Positions 1 to 11,788 of a stretch of 64,000 bases of DNA are shown here, piece by piece. Each line of letters begins with the position of its first letter. Position 1 is the stretch's first letter. Source of the DNA: Diploptera punctata (Eukaryota > Arthropoda > Insecta > Blattodea > Blaberidae); assembly GCA_030220185.1 (NCBI GenBank), contig JASPKZ010007555.1, forward strand, positions 617,001 through 681,000. The letters run 5' to 3'. A program made the position numbers and the translations under genes. A model generated the notes under the pieces. The model ran no database searches and was not told the origin of the DNA. It was given only the letters and a program-made list of their open reading frames with translations.

Positions 1-41
1 TCACTTTTCCCTTAATTAATGTGCTAATATCAGATTTATGT

Positions 42-365
42 CCACCGATGTGGTCTCGAGGTAGCGTGCTGCCTTGTCATGCAGCGGGCCCGGGTTTGAT
101 CCCCGGTCAGGACAGTTTTTCTGGGTGAGATTTTTATCAGAGTTTTTCCTCACCTGTAAGACAAATGTCAGAAAAAACTTTTAGGCCCAAACGGTCCCCA
201 GAATCATATGGCCATCATCATCATCCTTATCATTATCATCATGATCATCATCATCCTTCACAGGTGTGAAAAGCAACAGGAAGCTACCACACCTACAATT
301 CCCTAGTAAAGCTGCAAAGCATAGCAGTGAAAGACCTGCCCTCGGGCAGAATTACTATTGATGGG
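42..365 (+). repeat. SINE1 copy 1, tRNA-derived
   Basis: A tRNA-like head (A box around TCTCGAGGTAGCGTGCTGCC, B box GGGTTTGATCCCCGG) is followed by a body with ATC/TCA-rich runs and a 3' part ending in a small GGGCAGAATTACTAT motif. Two more copies share the head, at 13796 and 20338. The anticodon arm (TTGTCAC loop region) resembles tRNA-Asp(GTC). Flanks TCAGATTTATGT and TCAGATGTATTT may be a decayed target-site duplication. Non-coding, presumably moved by a LINE. Confidence 0.8.
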
Positions 366-849
366 TCAGATGTATTTAGGACGTCATTCACATAATACAA
401 CAGAGGAACCTCTTTAATAGCATAGCAATAAACACATTCAATATCATTGCATTTACATTCATTCTCATTGTCGATGTACTAATTTTCAATTAAAAGGCTT
501 CCTTCGCCCTCAATTTTATCATCGGAAAAACAGTCATTATCACCTTCTATTTAGCTCCCATGGCCATTAACAAATTCACTCTCTTGGTGAACTACAATAT
601 TTTCAATAAAAATGAGTTCTAGAGCTATGCCACTTTCATTTTTACTAAGGTTTTTATTTTCCTCATATTCATGATTGAATGGGATGACAACTCTTAAATT
701 ATTATCCTTGCACAAGGAAATATTTTTGCTCTCAAAGTTAATAATGGCATTATACTGTTGAAGGAGGTCACAACCTAACAATACATGACATGACAAGTAT
801 GGAGATATAAGACATATTGCACTAAAATAATGTCCTCTAAAAGGCATTG
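366..849 (-). pseudogene. Retropepsin (Ty3/gypsy-like protease) relic, 3' half
   Basis: The minus frame from 847 to 551 carries a hydrophobic stretch followed by LLGCDLLQQYNAIINF, which matches the C-terminal ILGxDxL...A.IDF pattern of LTR-retrotransposon aspartic proteases. Past the stop near 551 the frame continues as an acidic, stop-broken stretch towards 366. The N-terminal half lies at 5799-5990, separated by insertion of LINE A1. An old fragment with no long terminal repeats visible. Gypsy-type is preferred; another retropepsin source is possible. Confidence 0.55.
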
Positions 850-2902
850 TCCCTCCATGGTATCTTTACCTTGTCATGGTGGAGTGGCTTGCGTGCTTAA
901 ATGATCCTGAGAGCTATGCCAGCAGTAGCATTGCTGCCGATAGGGTTACCCATGCCGGACTGGTCGAAGGTGATAAGCCAGACGAAAAAAGTACCTTGGT
1001 CGAAAGAGTGACGATCTTTCACCGTAAAAATACAACCGTCAAGAAATGCGGACATGGGTTCAATTGGGGTAAAATTTTCCAGAAGTCAAATAGTCCCCCA
1101 TTCGGTTCTCCGGGCGGGGACTACTTCAGGGAACCCATACCAAAAGCTCAAACACAGGGACATGTTCCTAGGAACGTGGAATGTTAGGACTTTATACAAT
1201 AGAGGGGCACTAGAGATATTAATGCGGGAATTAGATAAATCACCCTTGGATATAGTCGTTTTACAGGAAGTTAGGTGGCCAGGAGAAGGTAGTCAGGAAT
1301 CAGGAAGCTTTGCATTATACTATGGGGGTGCAGAAAGACCTGCATTTGGAATGGTTTTTTTAGTCAGAAGGAGGTTCCTATCCGCTATCCGAGATATTAA
1401 GTTTGCTAGTGATAGGATATCATACATAATTCTAAAGGGTAAACGACATGATTTTATAATTGTAAATGTACATGCCCCCGCAGATGATAAAGATGACAAG
1501 ATCAAGGATGAGTTCTATGAAGAATTAGAATGCTTATTTGATAGCCTTTCACGATATCATATGAAAATTATCTTAGGAGATTTTAATGCAAAAGTGGGGC
1601 AGGAAGATATATTCAAACCAACAATAGGCAAATTCAGTCTTCATGAAGATAGTAACGACAACGGGGTTAGATTAGTCACCTTCACCACATCAAAGAATCT
1701 CATTGTTAAGAGCACAACATTTCAGCATAAGGATATTCATAAATACACCTGGACATCTCCAGATGGAGAAACTCGGAACCAGATAATCATGTATTAGTGG
1801 ACAAATGCTGGCACAGTAGCATCATCAATGTTAGGTCAGTTAGAAGGTCAGACTGCAATTCGGATCATCATCTGGTCAGAGTGAAAATCAGACAACGGCT
1901 GTCGCTTATGAGAGGAACAAACACTAAAGATGATTCTGTAAAATTTAAATTAAAAATCTTGAAAAATGATGAAATGCGGCAAGAATACCAAATCAAAATT
2001 GCTAATAGGTTTGAAATACTGGAATCTTCAGATGACAATGTGGCAAACGAAGAAGAAACTGATATAAATAAAGAATGGGAGGCTATAAGAGATACTATTA
2101 AATTGTCAGCATTAGAAAGCATTGGTTGATTAAAAAAGAGGCAAAACAAGAAATGGTTTGATGAGGATTGTGCCGACATTGTAAAGAAAAGAAAGCTAGC
2201 AAAAATGAAATGGTTACACGAGCCAAATGAAGTAAATTTAGAGCAATTAGGTAGTATTAGACGGGAAACCGAGTTACTAAAGAGTAAAAAGACGGAATAT
2301 TTGAGAGAGAAGATTAATGATCTTGAATTGAATGCAAAAAATAGGAACATTAGAGAATTATATCAGTGAATTAGTATAGAGAAGAATGGGTTTCAGGCTA
2401 GAAGAAACATAATTCGGAATGAAAATGGGGATATGATGGCAGATTCCAGAAGTATATTAAATAGATGGAAAAGTTACTTTAATCAGCTATTAAATGTACA
2501 TACAGAACAGGACATTGAGGAGGATAATTTACAGACAACAGAAATGCTAGTCACAGAACCAAGTGCATTAGAGGTTGAAATGGCAATTGAAAAATTGAAG
2601 ATGTATAAAGCATCGGGTTCAGATGAGATCCCAGCAGAACTGATAAAATCAGGGGGAGAAAAGTTGATGGACAAAATACGCTGGTTGCTTAGTATGATTT
2701 GGGAAAAAAGAAGCTCTTCCAGATGAATGGAAAGAATCAATTATCGTACCAATTTATAAGAAAGGAGATAAAACTGATTGTACTCGTAAGAACTACAGGG
2801 GCATCTCATTACTTTCAACTTCGTACAAAATTCTAACAAATATATTAGTCAGCAGACTTACTCCCTATATTGATGACATTCTAGGAGATCATCAATGTGG
2901 AT

Positions 2903-4160
2903 ATTATAAACAGGAGGGTTTTTAGGTTTTAGGTAGCGTTTTTAATAAGGATAAATGGTCACTATCAAGTAAGTTTTAAGAATGGAATATATATATATAT
3001 ATATGGACAGGCCGAGCAGATGCCGAAGGGAATGAAAGCAGGCAGGAGGTGACTAATTTCCTCCTGGGATGCAGCGCTGAGTGTATGACTCAGGCCTCGT
3101 TCTCTATGTGATCCTGTTAACTGTTACAACAAAAAGAGCACCGTTCCCAAAATAACAACTTTATTATAATAGTTTTGAAGAGTTACAAAACAGTTTAACC
3201 TAAACCCTCTGTTATAATTTAAAATGTAACTTATACGAATGAATACTTATCGGAATGCACACTTAAGGTGATGATATTTTTATATATCTGAGAGAGAGTG
3301 ATTATTTTTAGGTACTCTGTTCCTGACCAAGGAAACAGTCAATTGTTGTTGTATGCAAAATGTTACTGAGATATAATATGCTTGATGAGCTGACAACAAT
3401 AATAATTTTTAAGTTCCAGAAATACCATATAAGTTCAATAATGGTATTGAAACTATTATTTAAAATGAATTATTTTATTTTCTCTGATGGCAGAGCCCAC
3501 CTAGTTAAGATATCAATTTGAAAAAGCAATTATACTCACAAACTGTTGCGGGAAGAATCATGTCCTGATACAAGACAATGTACTAGTTCCTTCTTCTTTG
3601 ACGATGTAATGATCTTATTGTGAGAATGTCTATTATTTATATGGGTAAAGTCGTCCATGTTTGTGTATTTTGCTATATACGGGATGATCGAAGGTGACTT
3701 TTTACATGCGAGGGGATTTTTTTCCTGGAAAGTACTAGAAGCTTCTCGAACGCCTAAACAGTACTTTGCCCTACAATATAAATGTTATTCTGGACTTTTT
3801 CAGTCACAGGCTTGAAGTGTTTATTGAACTTATCTAAATGTGTGCATTCCAATGTTTCATAAAGATAACGTAACAATTTCTATACACTGGTTTTGACAAT
3901 AATTATTATGAAACTTTAAAAATATTATTATATTTTATTAAAACCAGTACATAAATTTATGATTTCTTATGAAAAACCGTGCTGTTTACGATATTTGTGA
4001 CGCCTGATAAAACCAGTGCTTCAATTTGATTTCTTACGAAAATCCATGTTTTTTATGACACTTGCAGCCCCTGTCTTATTACTTTTTTATTACATCATTT
4101 TTATTTTTATTACTTTTTTATTACATCATTTTTATCACGTATTCATTACATATTCTATCA
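2903..4160. other. Unclassified 1.25-kb insertion within LINE A1
   Basis: LINE A coding sequence stops at ...CAATGTGGAT (about 2902) and resumes at GTGGATTTAGAAG (4161), so GTGGAT may be a 6-bp target duplication. No protein homology is recognised. Contents: an AT run at 2985-3004; a GC-richer block at 3005-3130; a two-copy imperfect tandem repeat of about 68 bp at 3941-4075, each copy with AAAACCAGT and GATTTCTTA; and a two-copy AT-rich 29-bp repeat at 4076-4135. No terminal inverted repeat and no clear TG...CA ends were seen. Confidence 0.6.
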
Positions 4161-4562
4161 CAGTGGATTTAGAAGAAACAGGTCTACAACAGATCAGATT
4201 TTTAGTATAAGACAGATTTTAGAAAAGAAATGGGAATATAATGGTACTGTACATCAACTATAAGTAGACTTCAAAAAAGCATGTGATTCAATTAAGAGAG
4301 ATGAGTTATATAGTTTCCTGCTGGAGTTTGGTTTTCCTAAAAAGTTAGTTAGACTTATACGAATGTGTCTAAATGGCACAAAGAGTAGGGTGCGTGTAGG
4401 CAAACAGTTTTCGGACACTTTTGAAATCCAGAATGGGTTGAAGCAAGGAGATGCACTATCTCCTCTACTATTTAATTTTGTACTGGAGCATGCCATTAAA
4501 TCTTTAGAGAATGAGGAAGGCTTACAACTGAATGGTATTAATAAGCTGTTAGTTTATGCTGA

Positions 4563-5006
4563 CTATTTAACTCATGCCCCAAATGGGAGTCAATGACCAA
4601 TCACGTTTCAATGATTTCTGTTTTACAACCAATCAGAATCGTGTTTCACCAAATATTTATCAGTGTTATGATTACCATATTAAAGAAAGCTCCTCCTTAC
4701 AATATTGCGTTCCTTTGGCAATAAATAGTATGATCTGGTTGCAGTGATAAACAAATGAAGCAGTAGAAGCGTACCTATCGTTTCTCATTTGTTTTCAAAC
4801 ATCGCCGTTTACATTAAATATAGGCTATAAATATTTTAAAATAACTATAGTTAAATAATGATTTGTGAGTAAACAGCTTAATTTTATTCGTTAAATAGTC
4901 CTAACAAATGCCACTCTTGATTTCCAAATTCTCTAGATAAATTCACTCCTCACTTCGTGAGTCGTGAATTTATCGATAATTTGGAAATCACTCATGGCAT
5001 TACTTA
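4563..5006 (+). mobile_element. Hairpin-ended element, copy 1 (444 bp)
   Basis: Non-coding element sharing both ends with a 747-bp copy at 57149-57895. Both copies are bordered by TGA (4560-4562 and 5007-5009 here). The 5' end starts CTATTTAACTCATGCC. The 3' end is a long stem-loop of about 95 nt with TTTCCAAATT/AATTTGGAAA and GATAAATTCAC/GTGAATTTATC stems and a CTCACTTCGTGAG tip. Compared with copy 2 it lacks about 300 internal bases. It sits inside the reverse transcriptase YADD motif of LINE A1. No known class was assigned. Confidence 0.75.
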
Positions 5007-5798
5007 TGATGATATAGTACTATTGAGTAACACTAAGAAATTAGGACTGGAAGTAAATATCAATAAAACTAAATATATGGTCACACGTAGAAATACATTA
5101 TATAATGGAAATGGACAGCTAATGACAAATGAGGGGAATTTTGAGGAAGTGGCTGAATTCAAATACCTAGGAACAATAATCACAAATAGGAATGAGATGC
5201 ACAAAGAAATTAAACATAGGCTCAATTCTGGAAATGAGTGCTATTATGCATTGCAGAGACTCTTGATGTCCCAACTCCTTTCAGAAAACGTTAAACTTAA
5301 AATATATAAAACTATTATTCTACCAGTTATATTATATGGGTGTGAAACATGGACTCTTACTTTAAGGGAGGAAAGGAGATTATAAGTATTTTAGAATAAA
5401 GTACTTAGGAAAATTTTTGGACCAAAGAGAGATGAACAGACAGGTGAATGGAGAAGACTTACATAACAATGAGTTACATGGTCTTTATAGGAAGCCAGAT
5501 ATAATAAGAACAGTTAAGTATCATAGAATGCGATGGGCAGGACACGTTGCACGTATGGGGAATGAGAGACTTGCATGGAAGCTTCTTGTAGGAAAGCCAG
5601 AGGGAAAATGCCCAGTTGGTAGACCAAGAATGAGGTGGGGGAATAACATTAACTATGATTTGAGGGAAGTAGATTATACAGGGAATGATTGGAAAGCATT
5701 AGCTCAGGATAGGGATGTATGGAGAGCTTATGTCCGTGTGGCCATGAACCTATGGGTTCGATAGTGCCAGTGAGTAAGTAAGTAAGTAAAAGGCATTG

Positions 5799-5990
5799 CA
5801 GTTTTATTGGTGGTTTCTTCCTTTTGATTGCTAGAGTACAGTATACTTCACAAACTCTCACTGTCGTTATTTTATTTCCCTTATTAACCAAGAAATTGAA
5901 CAATTTATGATCTATAATAATATTAGAGCAGTCACTATCGACCCTATAAGATTTAACTCTTTATTATTCACAGGCATATCATCTTCTTCA
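5799..5990 (-). pseudogene. Retropepsin relic, N-terminal half
   Basis: The minus frame reads SYRVDSDCSNIIIDHKLFNF and continues into the segment at 849-551 once LINE A1 is set aside. The position of DSDC corresponds to the D-T/S-G active site of aspartic proteases, so the Gly appears to be replaced by Asp. Together the halves give roughly 130 residues, close to a retropepsin domain. Surrounding frames are broken. Confidence 0.5.
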
Positions 5991-6999
5991 CTAGATTTGT
6001 ATTATTAATGTTATTTAATTTTAAATTATCATTATTATTATATTAATCAACCCGATACTGGGGATGGATTTACGTTGGGACAAGGTTCCTTTGCAACCTG
6101 TCGAATCAAATTCTTACTGAAGGAATGATAATACTGCCATATTAACTTTTTAGAGATTTATTAAATTACACGGCCATTTGCTTTATTCCTACTAATCATA
6201 TTAGATGTATCCTAATTGGTCGTATGTGAATTTTAATTGCTATCACTACCAATTAAAATACAGTTTACTTCATCTATTTAAACAACACAAAATGGAATTA
6301 TTTAGATTTATTTTAAAGTTTAATAAAAACAAGATTTTATAATTTATATTTGAAGAGAAAAAATATACGCTAACAGCTAAGGTCTTTAATATTATAATTA
6401 AATTCTGAGCATAAAAGAGCTGACAATTTTATGCAGAACTTTGTTATTTTAAGCTTCAGTTTCTTTTTTTTTGTCATAAAAAAACAGGATCCATTTACTT
6501 CCATTTTGAAGGAATCTATACTCAAAATTTTAGACCCTAAAAGTAAATCAACACCAGCCAAGTTTGAACCTGTGAACCTCAGAACAGAGTTAATCAGGAC
6601 TGACTTCTGTTTTTATAAATAAGTATGGAGAATTGTCTACATTCATACAAACTTTATATACTAGCACAATCATTATATTTAACAGTTTACATTTACAACA
6701 ATGTGTTCTGTGAAGGCAACACCACCTTGATAGTATTCATATACGGTACCCATGACTGGTATCAATTGTTGTTTATAAAATAAATACTGCCTATAAAATT
6801 ATCAAAATGTATATCTAGCATAATTAAGTATTAAGATTATAAAAAAATAAACAACATTTTGTAACTAATTATTTTAGTAAATTTTATTGTTGCAAATGTC
6901 ATAAACTGTGTGGAACATGGATTGAGAAGAATATACAGAAGTAGTGTCAATATAAAGAGAGTGAAAAAGTATAGATGAGAAGATATAAACAATACTTCA
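5991..6999. other. AT-rich DNA, no gene recognised
   Basis: Only short AT-driven open frames are present, including overlapping shadows around 6370-6620. It may include decayed parts of the same LTR retrotransposon (6030-6120 is slightly richer in G and C), but no motif supports that. Confidence 0.5.
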
Positions 7000-7275
7000 T
7001 TAACCCTTTAGTGCACGGATTAATTTTTTGTTGATTTTTTTCTTGATTTATGTATTATTTCATCCACAAAGTAGTCAAAAAAGTAACATTACATAATGTT
7101 GTGTTTATTGGTTGTCTAAAAATGACCGTGACATATATGTGTAATGCTAGGGACATATGGGAGCAAAACTAATAACATTATACACACCATATAAGTTATC
7201 ATAGAAATAATACACAACAAAGAGGATCCTCCAACATATATACATTATTCTGGTTCAGGAACTAATCCTCTTTGT

Positions 7276-10200
7276 ATCTTCTAATTTATACTCCAAAACC
7301 AAAAAAACAAATTGTAGAAGACATAGAGCCATCATTGCTACTATTCAACTGGGGAATAACAACTTACTTCCAATGCATCTTAAACCCAGGTGGAACTTCA
7401 AAAAAGCCAGTTGGAAACTGTACACAGACAAACTGGAAACTAAATTTGAAAATCCTTTAAACTAATCACTTCAATCAGATCAAATTAACAAATCTATATG
7501 TGAAATAATATTAAAAACAGCAAAAAATATATACCACGAGGAATAGTTAAAAACTACAAACCCTTCTGGAATTCAAAACTAGAAAGAATGAAAATAGACC
7601 GAGATCTCGCTAGAAATAAAGCAGAAAAAACAAAAGACCCAAAAGATGTACAAAATTGGAGAAAACTGTGTGCACAATTCAAAAAAGAAATTAACAGTAA
7701 TAAAAGAGAAAATTTTAATAACTTTCTCCAAAAAAATGGATTATAGGAAAGATGGCCAGAAAGCATATAGATTTGTACACAATATACAAAATAAAAAAGA
7801 ACGACAAAAAACACCATTTATCCACAACAACAAACAAATTACAAATGAAAGTGAAATAGCTAACAAATTCAACAAACACTATGCTAACACCTATGCTTTG
7901 TCCTCAGAGAACAAAAAGGAACAAAAATCAATAAAAGAGAATTAAAAAATTACATAAAATCAACAAACAGTACAAAAGATAATATTTTTAATAAGAATTT
8001 CAACATTAAAGAGTTAAACATAGCCATTAATAGTTTAAAATCAAATAAATCTCCAGGAGCAGATAATATACATGCAGAATTCCTCAAACACCTTGGCAAT
8101 AAAGCCAAAACTCAATTACTCTCCCTATATAATCTTTCTTGGAACACAAAAGTTCCTGATGATTGGAAAAAAGCTATTATAATACCCATTTTGAAAACAA
8201 ACAAATCAGCAAATACTTTTTCAAATTATCGCCCAATAGCACTAACTAGTGTAATTGTTAAAACTATGGAAAAAATTATTTCAAATCGATTAAATTGGTA
8301 TTTAGAAACCAATAATTTACTTTCGCCCAATCAAGCTGGATTTAGAGAATTACAATCAACAAATTGTACACCTAAGTCAAGATATTAAAGACAGTTTCAA
8401 CAGAAAAGAAGACACTCTGGCAATGTTTATTGATTTCCAAGGAGCATATGACTCTATTTGGAGATATAAATTATTAGAAAAAATGCAGACTTTAGGCATT
8501 CAAGGGAATATGCTACTCTGGATCAGCAATTTTCTCATCCAACGGTTCATCGCTACAAAGTATAATAATCACCTCTCTAAATACCAACAAACACATCGAG
8601 GTTTACCACAAGGTTCTGTACTCAGTACCACTCTCTTCAATATCTACATTAATGATCTACCTAAGCATATAGAAAAGCTCCAAACAAAAACCCTACTTTT
8701 TGCTCATGATGTTGTAATATGGGTCTCCAAACCGAAAAACCAAAGTCAACAATTAATAACCATAGCCCAACAATCACTAATACAGTTAGAGAATTGGACA
8801 TCCCAGAACTTAATGAAGATAAATATACAGAAGACAAATTATCAACTATTTACATTAAGAAAGAAACCACTACCCATCACTCTGAAATTGGAGGGTGAAT
8901 TATTAACTCAAACACATGAAGCAAAATATTTAGGAATAACTCTGGACACAAAATTAACATGGAAGAAACACATAGAGAATATATGTACAAAGATAGAAAC
9001 AAGGTTACCGTTATTAAAACGATTAGCAGGGAAAAAGTGGGGTTGCAACACACAAACTCTAAACACCTTCTACCAAATGTACATAAAACCTATACTTCAT
9101 TATTGTGAAGAAATCCTAGTAACTACAAAAGTGGAAAAACTTAATAAATTGCAGAACCAAATCCTCCGTCTGATAACAGGAGCCGTTAAAACAACACCAA
9201 TCACTGCCATGCAAATCTTAACAAATAACCCAAACATAGCATTTGAAATTGAGAAAACAGCAATCACACAGTATGAAAAATTTTTAAGGCTACCCCATAA
9301 TAACTGGACCCAAAGAAAACCACAAGTATGTTTAAAATCTCAGCAAAGCTTCTTAAGCATAGTACAAGAAATCAAACAGAAATTGCAACTTCCACATTCA
9401 AAAGAAAATATGCAGATGAGAAACAACCCTCTAGAATTTTTGGAAATTGAATATAACCTTCATTTAACAGAAGACATCAAGAAATCTGAAACTCCCCCAT
9501 ATATTTTAAAACAAATGTCACTGGAAATAATAAATCTAAGATACCCTGCTCCTGAATGGATACATATTTTTACAGATGGCTCCAGCCTACCAAATGACGG
9601 TGGCACTGGTGCTGGTGCAGTATGTCCACTTTTTTCCTTTTATCGTAAACTAAACACAAATTCAACAAACTTTGATGGCGAAATTCTAGCAATTTTCTTA
9701 AGTTTACAAAATCTTTTATATCACATCCAAAATTTACAAAAGTTGTAATTCTATGTGACTCCAAAGCAGCCATTCTCGCTATAACACGAGACACAACACC
9801 CAAAAGCATCAAAATTATTGAATGTCACAAAATGATAAAACAGTTATCCCGTCTACATAAAGAAGTTGTACTTCAATGGATTCCAGCCCATTGTGGAGTG
9901 ACAGGCAATGAAATAGCCGATTTTCTGGCCAAGAAGGGTAGCAAAATTGTTTCAAACCCAACTTCTACTCCAGTTTCCTTTCACTCTATCAAAAGAATTA
10001 TCTCAAATAAATATATCAATAAACTTAGAGAAGAATACACCACCAAAACATCTGGAAAGGAATGGGAAAATCTACAAGCTTATGACATTACTACATTACA
10101 AAGAAAATCTGCAGTAGCAACATTCAGACTGCTAACGGGACATGACTGCCTGAATAAACACCTACACAGACTTGGCATAACAGATTCACCTAAATGCCCT

Positions 10201-10358
10201 TTTTGCAATTTAAATGAAGATAAGGAAAGAAACCATCTCCTCCGTTGTCCAGCTTTTGTAGAAGAGACCAGCCTTTCTGCTAAATATTGGAGTGCAAGAG
10301 AGCGAATGATTTCATTATCAAGTGCTCGACATTAGATACCAACCACCAACCAACCAAC
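7276..10358 (+). mobile_element. LINE I1: I/Jockey-type element with RNase H, 5'-truncated
   Basis: Starts within the linker between endonuclease and RT. In order: NFKKASWKLYTDKLETKFEN region (7380-7460), YKPFWN-like segment (7545-7580), RT, RNase H and a CCHC knuckle. It ends in a short CCAA-rich tail (10338-10358) after the stop at 10335. It lies inside a piggyBac-like element. A second copy of the family is on the minus strand at 55030-56332. No target duplication was confirmed here. Confidence 0.8.
7560..10335 (+). pseudogene. LINE I1 reverse transcriptase-RNase H ORF, broken
   Basis: RT begins with SPGADNIHAEFL (about 8050) and NYRPIALTS (8227), then FIDFQGAYDSIW (8424), GLPQGSVLSTTLFNIYIND (8600) and FAHDV (about 8700). 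RNase H follows: TDGSS (9575), the DSKAA segment (9760) and QWIPAHCGVTGNE (9875). A zinc-binding CPFC...H...C motif ends the ORF. Frameshifts lie near 7943, 8365 and 9745, and there are stops in 7460-7650. The RT catalytic FADD is FAHD, so the first metal-binding Asp is lost. The longest intact piece is 441 residues (8423-9748). Confidence 0.85.
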
Positions 10359-10404
10359 TTATCATTCACATAATTAACATTAGAAAATAAATTATTTCAG
10401 TCAT

Positions 10405-10480
10405 TTATCGGGTGTGGTACACAGAAAAGCAACCAATACACAATCCCACGTCACACTTAGGACATTGTGTTACCAAAATT
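10405..10480 (-). pseudogene. piggyBac transposase C-terminal cysteine-rich domain remnant
   Basis: The minus frame ends CPKCDVGLCIGCFSVYHTR then a stop at 10405-10407. This is the C-x2-C-x4-C-x2-CF...YHT pattern that closes piggyBac transposases. An in-frame stop lies just upstream and no DDD catalytic region is found before the TTAA end, so most of the gene is deleted. Its orientation and position agree with the TTAA-bounded element. Confidence 0.75.
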
Positions 10481-10861
10481 CTTCTCTATATCAATGGTCT
10501 ATGTTATAGCAAACTTCAACATCGCCCTGTGCCAATTCTAAGTATTCATTATAACTAAATGTACCAGAAATGTGACTATTATTCAATGTTCAATATGTTT
10601 GTATATAATAAACTTCATTATTTAATATATTATTTAATTTATACTTATTCTATGGTGTAGTATAAATTATGCAATCCAAAAATTAGTCATAAATATGTAT
10701 CCACTGTTTCACACTAAAATGCCAGACTGAAAGATCACACTTCCTGGATCACAACAATGTGCAATTTGTATAAACATTATACTGTCAACAATGAGTTTGA
10801 GGTATTATTGTTTAAAGATGCAGGTGTTACATTTATGTAATGCTGGGCACTAATGGGTTAA

Positions 10862-11774
10862 ATTTATTATCCTTCTCTATTTCTTTTTGCAAGCATTTGA
10901 AGGAGAATGTTAAGTTGTGCACCGCTTTGGATGCCGTTATAAAGGAGGAGTGATTTTGAAGATGCACCATGTTGATGCAATATTATAATGGAATATTTAT
11001 TGAGGTCTATGTTGAGGTGTCCTTATAAAGGAGGATGTTGTTGCCACCTACCGTTTTGTAGTATCACTAGGTAATTGGACTTCTTCTGAATGTCCTGGGT
11101 TCAATTCAGTTTGCCATGGCTTTTGAAATTCTCTTCAAGGCTAACTGAAGCAAAACTAACAACGATTTTACTCGAATAAAAACACCGAGTACTTTTATAA
11201 ATGTAGTTTTTGCATTCATTTATTTTAAATTACTATGAAACTTGTATGTCTTCACTTTAATATTGGTAATATTGACCATTCTATAATGGTGGTACTAATT
11301 GCTATTGGAGACTCAACTGTCACAAATTATACCATACAAAAATCTATTATTTCAAACTGAAATTAATTGCACATATTATGTTATATTTCAGATGTAGTAA
11401 TGTGATGCACATTTCCTTCATTTATAAATAAATTTGTACTCAATTTTACAAAAATCATGAGCGACGTTATTGCATAAGACTTGTTGCCATGACATCTTCC
11501 AGTGCAATGTTCAAATTAAGAAGGATCTCCTTCCCATAATCCACTATTCCAATTAAGGCATTCAAATCTGATTGGTTAACCAACTTGGCTTATGAGTGCT
11601 ATTGGTTAACTCACATCCAAGGTACCCAGTCTCTTCAGAGTAAATGTGGCAGTTGCTATTTTAAACTCCATTAAAATTCTTAACTGATTCTTGAACTTTT
11701 TAGAACTACATAATATTCTCGACAATAACTTATTCAATTACACTTTTTTGTGTAATATAAAAAAATAAAATATT
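10862..11774. other. AT-rich DNA with a possible degenerate tRNA-like head
   Basis: No coding sequence is recognised. TTATAAAGGAGGA occurs twice (about 10936 and 11022). Around 11050-11115, TAGTATCACTAGG and CTGGGTTCAATTCAG resemble decayed A and B boxes of a tRNA-derived repeat. The rest is simple AT-rich sequence. Confidence 0.35.
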
Positions 11775-11788
11775 AAAGATATATGTAC

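Larger units (their letters stand above)
1054..5764 (+). pseudogene. LINE A1 endonuclease/reverse transcriptase ORF, broken
   Basis: Single-ORF RTE polyprotein relic. Endonuclease (1054-1900): start of the nuclease fold at WNVRTLYNRG, LQEVRW with the catalytic Glu, GDFNAKVG, and SDHHLV near 1863. RT fingers and palm run 2430-2900 and 4161-4562, with GLKQGDALSPLLFN. The YADD motif begins before 4563 and resumes after 5009. The C-terminal part ends in GHVARMGNER and GRPRMRW. Breaks: a 1-nt frameshift near 1787, stops near 2127 and 2366, a frameshift near 2710, stops at 4261 and 5383, a 1-nt insertion near 5461, and two foreign insertions. It cannot encode an active enzyme. Confidence 0.88.
850..5787 (+). 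mobile_element. LINE A1: full-length RTE-like non-LTR retrotransposon, interrupted
   Basis: Flanked by a perfect 11-bp duplication, AAAAGGCATTG at 839-849 and 5788-5798. After subtracting the two later insertions (about 2903-4160 and 4563-5006, plus their duplicated target bases) the element is about 3.2 kb, the usual RTE length. Order: GC-richer 5' UTR (850-1053), AP endonuclease, reverse transcriptase, C-terminal region, and a short GTAA repeat tail at 5772-5787. It landed inside a retropepsin relic. Other copies of the family lie at 33.2-34.4, 46.0-48.0 and 51.4-53.2 kb. Confidence 0.9.
7004..10857 (-). mobile_element. piggyBac-like DNA transposon relic with TTAA ends
   Basis: The left end reads TTAA at 7000-7003 then CCCTTTAGTGCACGG. 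The right end, read on the minus strand, is TTAA at 10858-10861 then CCCATTAGTGCCCAGC. TTAA target sites and CCC-starting inverted ends are the piggyBac signature. A minus-strand transposase C-terminus remains at 10405-10480 and little else of the gene. A LINE of the RNase H-bearing type has inserted inside (7276-10358). Confidence 0.75.

Noticed and set aside
2903..4160. Interpretation as a solo LTR
   Set aside because: The ends are not TG...CA in any placement consistent with the LINE A alignment, and no polyadenylation or primer-binding context was evident.
11640..11760. Possible host exons between repeats
   Set aside because: No acceptor/donor pair around an open segment with protein-like composition could be supported.
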